Part shown: in pieces, positions 1 to 4,999 of the stretch
How positions within the stretch are numbered: position 1 is the first letter of the stretch
Layout of the letters: the number at the start of each line of letters is the position of its first letter
Source: an uncultured Bacillus sp.
GTDB taxonomy: Bacteria; Bacillota; Bacilli; Bacillales; DSM-1321
Direction: 5' to 3'
Assembly: GCA_934215995.1 (NCBI GenBank)
Contig: CAKQBC010000142.1
Coordinates: 1-6,342 of the forward strand
Length of the DNA stretch: 6,342 bases
Notes under the pieces: model-generated
What the model was told of the DNA's origin: nothing
Database searches by the model: none
What the model saw: the letters and a program-made list of their open reading frames with translations, nothing else
Position numbers and translations under genes: made by a program

Positions 1-198
1 TCAGGATCATACCCACTAAAGGCTTTTTATGTAGACGAGGAAGGAAAACGAACCGTCCAATTGCCGCAAGAAGAAATTGGATTTGGCGCGAATGGTGCTT
101 CGCAGAAGGATGATGGTGAGCAGGAAGAAGAATACTATTATCAGTATTTCGGGACTGAAACAAGCGAAAATCAAATCTGTCCTCAAATTGGTGGATAA
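1..198 (+). CDS. 3' end of an unrecognised acidic protein (partial)
   Basis: An open frame enters from the left edge in frame 1 and ends at a TAA at 196-198, giving the last 65 residues of a longer protein. The visible tail starts SGSYPLKAFYVDEEGK and ends ENQICPQIGG. It contains an acidic, tyrosine-rich stretch (EQEEEYYYQYF) and one cysteine near the end, and there is no membrane segment. The lack of hydrophobic or repeated structure suggests a soluble or exposed tail, but I do not recognise the family and assign no function. Codon use looks like the neighbouring genes. No convincing stem-loop terminator follows; only a T-rich stretch at about 203-215 precedes the next promoter. That this is a real coding tail rests on the open frame up to the edge and on its position just upstream of a recognisable promoter. 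Confidence 0.6.
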   Translation, partial: SGSYPLKAFYVDEEGKRTVQLPQEEIGFGANGASQKDDGEQEEEYYYQYFGTETSENQICPQIGG

Positions 199-199
199 A

Positions 200-231
200 T
201 TGCTTTTCTTTTTTTGAGTTTAGTATATAAT
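200..231 (+). promoter_or_regulatory. Probable sigma-A promoter of the thiT leader
   Basis: A TATAAT hexamer sits at 226-231, with the overlapping TATATA at 224-229. A TTGCTT at 200-205 can serve as the -35 box, with an 18-nt spacer to TATATA or 20 nt to TATAAT. Transcription would start near 237-240, about 18 nt before the first stem of the riboswitch, which is the expected arrangement. The -10 is good. The -35 and the spacing are only fair. Confidence 0.55.
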
Positions 232-254
232 GGTAGTAATTACATAGGAATGTA

Positions 255-341
255 AACCACAGGGGGAGCCATGAGCTGAGAGTGGACTGTTGTCCAGACC
301 CTTTGAACCTGAGATAGATAATGCTAGCGCAGGGATGTGGA
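255..341 (+). ncRNA. TPP riboswitch (THI-box) aptamer
   Basis: The conserved THI-box blocks are present in order: GGGGGAGCC at 262-270, GCTGAGAG at 275-282, ACCCTTTGAACCTGAGA at 298-314, GATAATGCTAGCGCAGGGA at 317-335. The closing stem P1 is CCACA (257-261) with TGTGG (336-340). GGGG at 263-266 pairs with the CCC at 299-301 (P2), and CCT at 308-310 with AGG at 331-333 (P4). This aptamer class binds thiamine pyrophosphate and in Bacillales usually switches off thiamine synthesis or uptake genes when the ligand is plentiful. Its placement directly upstream of thiT fits, as the B. subtilis orthologue yuaJ carries the same element. Family assignment is secure from the motifs. The switching mode is treated under the downstream hairpin. 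Confidence 0.96.
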
Positions 342-375
342 ATGTATTCATGCAATTTTAATATTGTCTGAATAG

Positions 376-416
376 TTCTCCCTTTGGTTTTATTTTTAGT
401 GAGGGAGGATTTTTTT
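376..416 (+). promoter_or_regulatory. Expression platform: SD-sequestering hairpin with trailing T7
   Basis: Positions 376-384 (TTCTCCCTT) can pair with 401-409 (GAGGGAGGA), giving nine pairs of which two are G-U, around a 16-nt loop. The right arm contains the complete ribosome binding site of thiT (GGGAGG, 403-408), so folding would hide it. Seven T residues (410-416) follow directly, so the same hairpin could also act as an intrinsic terminator placed just before the ATG at 417. The large AT-rich loop makes it a modest terminator, so translational control looks at least as likely. Pairing is read from the sequence; the mechanism is inference. Confidence 0.65.
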
Positions 417-1007
417 ATGGAAAAATCGAAACAAATGAATTTGCAGGTTATGATTGAAGCGGCGTTTTTGGCTGCCTTTGCGCTTGTGCTTGACCTGCTG
501 CCTTCGATTACACTTGCGCCATATGTCAGCATTTCATTTTCAATGGTGCCGATTTTCATCGTATCCATTCGGTGGGGCTGGAAAGCCGGTGTTTTCTCCG
601 GATTTATGTGGGGCCTTCTGCAGGTCGTTACAGGAGATGCCGCCATCCTTACATGGGTCCAATTCCTGATTGAATATTTTATTGCCTTTGCCTGTATCGG
701 TTTTGCCGGCTTTTTGGCTCCGATGGTCCAGTCTTCATTGAAAGCGGGGCAAAAGAAGAAAGCGATGGTATGGATGCTTGCGGCAGTCTGGGTCGGAAGC
801 CTTGCCCGCTATGTTTGGCATTTCATTGCAGGTGTCACGTTCTGGGGAAGCTATGCGCCTGCCGGCATGTCGCCGGTTTGGTATTCCTTTATCTTCAATG
901 GGGGAGCCATGCTCGGTTCCGGGCTGTTCTGTTCCATCGTGCTCGTCGTCCTTACGAGGACCTCCGCAAGGCTGATTGCGCACCGGCACAGTATTTCCCA
1001 TTCTTAA
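417..1007 (+). CDS. thiT: ThiT, thiamine-binding S-component of an ECF transporter
   Basis: This gene encodes a 196-aa integral membrane protein that binds thiamine outside the cell and, with the shared EcfA/EcfA'/EcfT module encoded elsewhere, brings it in at the cost of ATP. Length and about six hydrophobic helices (roughly 11-30, 40-55, 57-72, 76-103, 115-138, 155-180) match the ThiT/YuaJ family. Family hallmarks are visible: an N-terminal AAFLAAFALVL helix that fits the ECF-module contact helix, GLLQ at 66-69, EY at 86-87, RYxxH at 131-135, FWGSYAPAG at 142-150 and YSFIFNGG at 156-163. Residues corresponding to the thiamine-site Glu, His, Trp, Tyr and Asn of the L. lactis protein would be E86, H135, W143, Y156 and N161. 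The ATG at 417 is chosen because GGGAGG lies 8 nt upstream. An in-frame TTG at 384 falls in the regulatory hairpin and is unlikely. A TPP riboswitch controls it, and a strong terminator follows. Confidence 0.95.
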   Translation: MEKSKQMNLQVMIEAAFLAAFALVLDLLPSITLAPYVSISFSMVPIFIVSIRWGWKAGVFSGFMWGLLQVVTGDAAILTWVQFLIEYFIAFACIGFAGFLAPMVQSSLKAGQKKKAMVWMLAAVWVGSLARYVWHFIAGVTFWGSYAPAGMSPVWYSFIFNGGAMLGSGLFCSIVLVVLTRTSARLIAHRHSISHS

Positions 1008-1011
1008 ATAC

Positions 1012-1043
1012 AAGAAGGCCCGCAGTCTATTGCGGGCCTTCTT
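1012..1043. terminator. Bidirectional intrinsic terminator between thiT and the convergent zinc-ribbon gene
   Basis: AAGAAGGCCCGCA (1012-1024) pairs perfectly with TGCGGGCCTTCTT (1031-1043), a 13-bp GC-rich stem with a 6-nt GTCTAT loop. The + strand continues with T-rich sequence (TCATGTTTTT), so it ends thiT transcription 4 nt after the stop codon. The minus-strand exit is only moderately T-rich, but the convergent gene stopping at 1078 has no other candidate terminator. Confidence 0.9.
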
Positions 1044-1077
1044 TCATGTTTTTATCCTTCCGGTTTGCCGGCAGGGT

Positions 1078-1869
1078 CTAATAGAAGATGTTGGACAACA
1101 TGGAATCCAGTAAAATGAGATAGAAGATATAGTTCGCTGCCATGATAATCGTCATAGACAGCAAATAGGCATAGAAACGGTCAACAGTTTTAGAGTGCTT
1201 GGTAAGCGTCAAGACCACAACATACATCGGAATCACCAGCATGACGACCAGTAAGCTGAGAATTGTGAAGATAAGGAAACCAGCTTGCCATTCAATTAAA
1301 ATAGCGAATATCGCCAGGAGTAAAGAAATCATCGGCACCCCTATGAAGGAAGCATATTGGCTGATAATCGTTTTCCAGCCTGCTTCAGGGCCGAACATCT
1401 TAATCGTCACAAATGCAGCAAGTACGCCAATGGCTAATGCCATTAGCAGGCATAGATCGATCCTGAATATAATGGATGATTTAGAAGGCAGCTGAATTAA
1501 GCCATAATCGCTTTCGTAGCCCATCTTAGTCAAGAGTGTCCAAATGAAAAGGCTGAATAATACAATATATATGGCAATTGATGTGACCGCATGTTTGAAG
1601 TAGCCGCCTGCTTGAAAGAATTGTTTGGAAGGCTGCTTCAGTTGTTCCATGAAATAAGATGTATACTGCAAGGATTCATCTTTTACTTTTACGAGTACTT
1701 CATTGTTTTTTGCTGATCCTGCCGCCTCGGTTTGGCTTTCTGTTTTCACTTGCTGGCCTTCCGGATTTGCAGCTTGCAGTTCCGCAGCCTCTGGCTGTAG
1801 GACAGAACCGCATTTTCCGCAAAACTTCCCGTCTTCTTGGATATGGCCGCAATTCGTACATTTTTTCAT
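1078..1869 (-). CDS. Zinc-ribbon polytopic membrane protein of unknown function
   Basis: This encodes a 263-aa protein with an N-terminal zinc ribbon in which C4, C7, C17 and C20 form two CxxC(G) knuckles. A polar Gln/Glu/Ala-rich linker (about 25-60) and an amphipathic stretch (62-92) follow. About five membrane segments come next (near 94-113, 133-157, 169-192, 197-222 and 232-254), ending at the C-terminus. The layout resembles Bacillales 'zinc ribbon domain-containing' Yip1-like or DUF-type membrane proteins, but I cannot name a family with confidence. The ATG at 1869 is preferred because AGGAGGT (1883-1877) lies 7 nt upstream. An in-frame GTG at 1878 lies inside that site. It lies downstream of, and in the same direction as, another zinc-ribbon membrane protein, so a joint role in the envelope is likely. 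No enzymatic motif is seen, and the ligand of the ribbon (zinc) is inferred from the cysteines. Confidence 0.85.
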   Translation of the reverse strand: MKKCTNCGHIQEDGKFCGKCGSVLQPEAAELQAANPEGQQVKTESQTEAAGSAKNNEVLVKVKDESLQYTSYFMEQLKQPSKQFFQAGGYFKHAVTSIAIYIVLFSLFIWTLLTKMGYESDYGLIQLPSKSSIIFRIDLCLLMALAIGVLAAFVTIKMFGPEAGWKTIISQYASFIGVPMISLLLAIFAILIEWQAGFLIFTILSLLVVMLVIPMYVVVLTLTKHSKTVDRFYAYLLSMTIIMAANYIFYLILLDSMLSNIFY

Positions 1870-1876
1870 ATGTAGC

Positions 1877-1883
1877 ACCTCCT
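1877..1883 (-). promoter_or_regulatory. Ribosome binding site deciding the start of the 263-aa zinc-ribbon gene
   Basis: On the minus strand AGGAGGT is a near-perfect anti-16S match, 7 nt from the ATG at 1869. An upstream in-frame GTG (1878-1876) overlaps this site, so it cannot sensibly be the start. Confidence 0.85.
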
Positions 1884-1906
1884 GTTGTTTTTTCTGAATC
1901 GGTTTA

Positions 1907-1979
1907 GCGGCTGCTGTTTGCTGATGAATCCCTGCTTTAGCAAATGGATGCAGGGATTCATCAACAGCAGCAGTACCGC
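1907..1979 (-). repeat. Large imperfect inverted repeat between the two zinc-ribbon genes
   Basis: Three nested arms pair: GCGG (1907-1910) with CCGC (1976-1979); CTGCTGTT (1911-1918) with AACAGCAG (1963-1970); and GATGAATCCCTGC (1923-1935) with GCAGGGATTCATC (1950-1962). That is 25 pairs with a 4-nt bulge (TGCT, 1919-1922), a 5-nt bulge (1971-1975) and a 14-nt apical loop. It begins 7 nt after the stop codon of the upstream gene and ends about 24 nt before the SD of the downstream gene. Neither strand has a T-run after it, so it is not a typical terminator. It may protect or process the mRNA, attenuate transcription, or be a small palindromic repeat. Confidence 0.8.
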
Positions 1980-1985
1980 ATCCCT

Positions 1986-3365
1986 TTATTCCATATAGTC
2001 TTCTACAAGCTCATAGCATCTCTCTTTCGTGTATTGAGCCTGCACTTTGTAGTTTGTGATTTCTTGCATGGTTTCCTCGTCATACTCGGAAGCTTCCAAA
2101 CTTGCAGAAGTCTCTTTTTCTGTAATCCAATCAAGCTGTTCTTCTTCTAAGTCAGCTGCTTCATCGCTGGAAAGCTCCTCCTGCAGCAGATCATAAATTT
2201 CGTTTAAGATTTCATCCCATCTGTTGTATGTCTCTTTCTCAGCTTCTAAAATGTCTGCATCGTCGTCGCTTGCATACAGATCATCCAAGTCGGCTAAGCC
2301 TTCCTCGATTGAATCCAGCTTTTCGATGTACGTTTCCTGGTTCAGCTCTTCATCATCGGATTGTTCCATCAGTGAAGTATCCGATTCCGGGAAATAAAAG
2401 TAGGCATACCATGAGTCTGAAGTGACAGCATTGGATTTTATTTTATTTCCTTCTGCATCTTTTACAACAGCATAAATCTCTACGCTGCCGTCGTTCGGCA
2501 GCGGATACATCGTTTCTATTTCACCAACAGTCTTTTCGGTAGATTTTCCGTCCACATAAACGATTGCATCCTCTATGTCAGAGTCTATATCCAATGAGTT
2601 CATATTCCAGTCAAGATAGACCTCGAGCTCATTTGAACCGTAGTTGCTCTCGATTGACAGTTCACCGCTGTTTTTGACTTTGCCCCATTCTCCTGTGTAC
2701 GTATAACTCCAATCATAAACGCCAGGTAAATAGCTTCCTAATGATTGGCTGCCTTCCTTATCTGTTTTGATTTCATGATCGTTAACGGTGATTTTCATAT
2801 CTTTGAACGGCACTTCTGTATAGACCTCAATTGGAATCAATTCAAACTCCATCTTTTTGAAAAGCCCGAACAGGTAATCCTTTTGGACGACCGTTATGAT
2901 TTCAGTGCCGCTGCTGTCGGTTACAGGGTCGGCAAATGAATTGTTTTCCAAAGATGTTATTTCTGCAACCAAATTGTCCCGAATTGTACTCCAGTCATTT
3001 AGTTTTATATATTGAAAAAATATTTCTGAATCATAGATGGTTTCTTCGGGCACTTTGAATTCTTCCATGAATGCTTTGTCATCCCCTTGCTTCAGCGCAG
3101 AATCCATGGCTTCAACCTGTTTCATAGGATCGAGCATGGTATCAACGGAAACATAGGCGATCAACAGTATGCCGATTACGGCGGCGATTGCTATGAGGGC
3201 AATCTTTTTCTTTTTGGACATAGGTTGTTTCTTTACAGGCGCGGCTGAAAGGTGAGACGTCCCTTCCGGTTTTTGATCCTCTGCCGAATCAATCGGTTTG
3301 CCGCAATTGGTACAGAACCTGACGCCCTCTTCATTCTGTTGTCCGCAGTGAATACAGTATGGCAT
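1986..3365 (-). CDS. Zinc-ribbon, single-TM, TcaA-like envelope protein with LprI-like C-terminal domain
   Basis: This encodes a 459-aa membrane-anchored protein. A zinc ribbon (C4, C7, C18, C21) should lie in the cytoplasm. A polar linker with KKKK follows at 51-54, then one membrane helix at about 55-73. The remainder, outside the cell, has an alpha/beta segment (78-175) and two beta-rich modules with TcaA-type patterns: PGVYDWSYTYTGEWGKVK at 214-231, and VYVDGKSTEKTVGEIETMYPLP at about 269-290 with SNAVTSD at 311-317. The C-terminal 345-457 is acidic and helical; LNEIYDLL, EEEQLDWITEKE and YTKERCYELVEDYM resemble the LprI/DUF1311 lysozyme-inhibitor pattern, although the usual mid-domain cysteine is missing. 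S. aureus TcaA, of similar length, affects glycopeptide sensitivity and wall polymers, so an envelope role is plausible but inferred. AGGGAGGGA precedes the ATG at 3365 by about 6 nt. The gene probably leads a two-gene unit. Confidence 0.85.
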   Translation of the reverse strand: MPYCIHCGQQNEEGVRFCTNCGKPIDSAEDQKPEGTSHLSAAPVKKQPMSKKKKIALIAIAAVIGILLIAYVSVDTMLDPMKQVEAMDSALKQGDDKAFMEEFKVPEETIYDSEIFFQYIKLNDWSTIRDNLVAEITSLENNSFADPVTDSSGTEIITVVQKDYLFGLFKKMEFELIPIEVYTEVPFKDMKITVNDHEIKTDKEGSQSLGSYLPGVYDWSYTYTGEWGKVKNSGELSIESNYGSNELEVYLDWNMNSLDIDSDIEDAIVYVDGKSTEKTVGEIETMYPLPNDGSVEIYAVVKDAEGNKIKSNAVTSDSWYAYFYFPESDTSLMEQSDDEELNQETYIEKLDSIEEGLADLDDLYASDDDADILEAEKETYNRWDEILNEIYDLLQEELSSDEAADLEEEQLDWITEKETSASLEASEYDEETMQEITNYKVQAQYTKERCYELVEDYME

Positions 3366-3396
3366 CTTTATCCCTCCCTACATGCTATATAACTAA

Positions 3397-3425
3397 ATTA
3401 TACCTCTGAATTTACTATTTTAAAA
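3397..3425 (-). promoter_or_regulatory. Probable promoter of the zinc-ribbon/TcaA-like gene
   Basis: On the minus strand a consensus TATAAT lies at 3402-3397, 32 nt upstream of the ATG. A weak TTTTAA -35 lies at 3425-3420 with a 17-nt spacer. The -35 overlaps a perfect 12-bp palindrome, TATTTTAAAATA (3416-3427), which could be a repressor site or simply AT-rich sequence. Confidence 0.5.
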
Positions 3426-3543
3426 TAATTTAAGATGTTCTAAATTCATATACAATAGGTTCGGTAAGAAGTCGCCAGTTTTTTAAGGACAAGCGGAAAA
3501 AGAAAAGATAATAACCAATTATTAACAAAAAATACGTAAAAGG

Positions 3544-3565
3544 TAGGAAAATCAAATCATTCCTA
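3544..3565 (+). promoter_or_regulatory. Candidate operator: TAGGAA-N10-TTCCTA inverted repeat
   Basis: TAGGAA (3544-3549) and TTCCTA (3560-3565) are perfect inverse complements with a 10-nt AT-rich spacer, so their centres are about 1.5 helical turns apart. The repeat lies 4 nt upstream of TATAAG (3569-3574), covering where a -35 box would be, and about 48 nt before the GTG start. A dimeric regulator could bind here. This is inference from symmetry and position only. Confidence 0.3.
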
Positions 3566-3612
3566 GAATATAAGTTATAAAGATTTGTAACCGGAAAGAG
3601 GGGATTGGATTA

Positions 3613-4146
3613 GTGAGGGTTTATTCATTGCATGATGTCATTTTTTCCGGGAAAGACCGGTATTTAACACTCAAGGATGATAAGGAAAGAGATGTGGCCC
3701 ATTTGCGGAAGACAACCCCGCATGGGCAAATGTTTTCTTATTCCTCTGTGGACGGGCAAACTGTGGTGTCAATCCGTTTCACAGCCGGGGGTCGTTTCGC
3801 TAAGTCACGCTATGAGGTACATGCAAATGAAAATAAATATATGTTGCAAGGAAACGCAATCACTAATTCTATCTATTTCTGCATAAAAGGAACGATTGAG
3901 AATCATAGGGTCATCCTTGAAGAAAACTGGGCCGGAGATGTAGAGATGAAGGTCAACAAGGAGGTGGCAGGGGTAATCAGGAATTACTGGGGGGATTCGA
4001 GGGTCGTTTTCAGTTTTGAAGAAGCAGTAGAGGAGCATTCACTGTTGTTTGCACTGCATGTGCTCATTTATTTCATGCTGAAGATGTACGAAAATGAGAA
4101 CCGCTATATTGATGAGGTATTCAGCAAAGTCTCAATGAAAGGATGA
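3613..4146 (+). CDS. Predicted tubby C-terminal-like/LURP-one-like beta-barrel protein
   Basis: This encodes a 177-aa cytoplasmic protein without signal peptide. Residues 1-135 alternate short beta strands (YSLHDVIF, RYLTLKD, VVSIRF, RYEVHA, KYMLQGN, YFCIKGTI, HRVILEENW, DVEMKV, AGVIRNYW, RVVFSF). A hydrophobic helix follows (about 142-160, SLLFALHVLIYFMLKMY). A barrel wrapped around a C-terminal hydrophobic helix is typical of the tubby/LURP-one/scramblase fold, found in B. subtilis YxjI and in many Bacillales orphans. The placement is by pattern, not alignment, so moderate confidence applies. The start is GTG at 3613 with GAGGGG (3598-3603) 9 nt upstream. The stop is 6 nt before the next ATG, so the two genes are surely cotranscribed. 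Ligand and function are unknown; members of this fold often bind lipids or membranes. Confidence 0.75.
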   Translation: MRVYSLHDVIFSGKDRYLTLKDDKERDVAHLRKTTPHGQMFSYSSVDGQTVVSIRFTAGGRFAKSRYEVHANENKYMLQGNAITNSIYFCIKGTIENHRVILEENWAGDVEMKVNKEVAGVIRNYWGDSRVVFSFEEAVEEHSLLFALHVLIYFMLKMYENENRYIDEVFSKVSMKG

Positions 4147-4152
4147 TGGCAG

Positions 4153-4509
4153 ATGGCAAAGGCTTGGAGCAGGGCAGAGGAACAGCATTTACTGGACGTG
4201 ATTCCGGATTACCGGAAAGCCATTCAAAATAAAGAAACAAAAGATGCACGCATTATCACAAAGCAAGTGGCGGAAAAGCTTCATAAACAGCATCCGATCC
4301 TTCAGGGAAGGACAGTCACTGCCATTTGTGAGCGGCTGCCTTATTTAGATAATTTGCTTGCGGGTGTTTTTGAACGGACACATTATGCGATCAAAGACCG
4401 GCAGCTGTATGGGACGCTGCAGAAGGAGAATCGTGAACCGAATATGTGCAATTCGAGGCATGCATATGCAGGTGCAGTCAGGGAAGTGCCGGTGAAGAAG
4501 AGAAGATAA
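4153..4509 (+). CDS. Small basic protein with possible Myb/SANT-like three-helix domain
   Basis: This encodes a 118-aa protein I cannot assign to a named family. The N-terminal 70 residues look like a three-helix bundle: W5 SRAEEQHLLDVIPDYRKAI (helix 1), ARIITKQVAEKLHKQ (helix 2, about 32-46) and GRTVTAICERLPYLDNLLAG (helix 3, 52-71). The opening 'WSxxEExxLL' and the 'GRTxxxICERLPYLxxLL' third helix resemble Myb/SANT or trihelix DNA-binding units, so DNA binding is possible but unproven. The C-terminus is disordered and basic, ending VKKRR, with a single cysteine at 99. The ATG at 4153 has a purine-rich SD (AAAGGA, 4138-4143) inside the end of the upstream gene, 9 nt away. The gene shares a transcript with the tubby-like gene and ends directly at the bidirectional terminator. 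Confidence 0.75.
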   Translation: MAKAWSRAEEQHLLDVIPDYRKAIQNKETKDARIITKQVAEKLHKQHPILQGRTVTAICERLPYLDNLLAGVFERTHYAIKDRQLYGTLQKENREPNMCNSRHAYAGAVREVPVKKRR

Positions 4510-4540
4510 AATGAGCGGGGATAATTCCCCGCTCATTTTA
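4507..4540. terminator. Bidirectional intrinsic terminator between convergent genes
   Basis: AAAATGAGCGGGGA (4508-4521) pairs perfectly with TCCCCGCTCATTTT (4526-4539) around a TAAT loop; T4507-A4540 extends it to 15 bp. The GC core is flanked by A4 and T4 runs on both strands, which makes it symmetric. It overlaps the stop codon of the + strand gene (4507-4509), and its right arm contains the TGA stop of the minus-strand lipoprotein gene (4535-4533). Confidence 0.93.
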
Positions 4541-4931
4541 TATAGGTGTTCAGTTTTTGTAAGACAGGTGGCTTCAGTGAATACAGTGTATTTGTATCTT
4601 TCCGGTCCATGATGGCTCCGTAGTCCTGTTCAAGCCAAAGGTAATAATGGGCTTGCGAGCCGTCTTGAAGCTCCAGCGTTAGCAAGTAGTCTGCTTTTGC
4701 CACATCTGCTATCCCTGGATTCTTCTTGGATTTTTTTATGGCCTGCACAAATGTGTGCAGTTCTTCCTGGTCAGAACTCTTAAAACGAACGAGTTCTGCT
4801 CCAATATCATCCCAATCCTCACCGATTTCCGAAACAGAAGCATTCATGATTTTTTCTCCGTTCAGCTCCGCCTCATTCTGGCAGCCGCCCAGCATAAGCG
4901 TAATCATAAGTAAGCAAACAATTCGAGCCAT
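4533..4931 (-). CDS. Small lipoprotein (YhfM-like pattern)
   Basis: This encodes a 132-aa lipoprotein. A short signal peptide (MARIVCLLMITLMLGG) ends in the lipobox LGGC, so C17 would be lipidated and the mature protein anchored to the outer face of the membrane. The mature part is one small alpha/beta domain. It has an acidic start, then FVQAIKKSKK (61-70), GIADVAKADYLLTLEL (73-88), HYYLWLEQDYGAIMD (95-109), TLYSLKPPVLQKL (115-127). This 'dY.l.l.dG...yylWl...tlYsL....L..l' pattern resembles small Bacillus lipoproteins of the YhfM type, without known activity. ATG at 4931 is preferred, with GGTGA 5 nt upstream; an in-frame GTG at 4940 has no properly spaced SD. The gene follows ribokinase after 68 nt without a terminator, so read-through is possible. 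Its stop codon lies in the terminator stem. Confidence 0.8.
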   Translation of the reverse strand: MARIVCLLMITLMLGGCQNEAELNGEKIMNASVSEIGEDWDDIGAELVRFKSSDQEELHTFVQAIKKSKKNPGIADVAKADYLLTLELQDGSQAHYYLWLEQDYGAIMDRKDTNTLYSLKPPVLQKLNTYIK

Positions 4932-4999
4932 CAACGTCACCAGCTTTCTATTTTAAAGATAGACGGAAAAGCAAGTGTAAGTGTTACAGCTCCTTTCGG

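Larger units (their letters stand above)
3366..3612. other. AT-rich divergent intergenic region
   Basis: This 247-nt stretch separates the divergent TcaA-like (minus) and tubby-like (plus) genes. It holds the minus-strand promoter near 3397-3425 and possible plus-strand -10 boxes: TACAAT (3451-3456), TATAAG (3569-3574) and TATAAA (3576-3581), all with poor -35 matches. Inverted repeats are TAATAA-CCAA-TTATTA (3509-3524) and TAGGAA-N10-TTCCTA (3544-3565). I see no open frame with an SD and no known RNA motif. Confidence 0.6.

Noticed and set aside
384..416. Extension of thiT to an upstream in-frame TTG at 384
   Set aside because: It would start within the SD-sequestering hairpin, with no SD of its own, whereas ATG 417 has GGGAGG at 8 nt and gives the normal family N-terminus.
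735..1013. Open frames on both strands overlapping thiT (e.g. 735-1013 minus, 770-1081 plus)
   Set aside because: They are shadows of a clearly recognisable membrane protein; translations are Arg/Pro/Cys-rich without family resemblance or good SD.
3509..3524. TAATAA-CCAA-TTATTA inverted repeat
   Set aside because: Only A/T pairs in a very AT-rich intergenic region; the stem would be unstable and the symmetry is likely by chance, though it is recorded within the intergenic entry.
4973..4984. Tandem AAGTGTAAGTGT between rbsK and the lipoprotein gene
   Set aside because: Two 6-nt copies are too short to call a functional repeat and have no matching third copy or promoter context.
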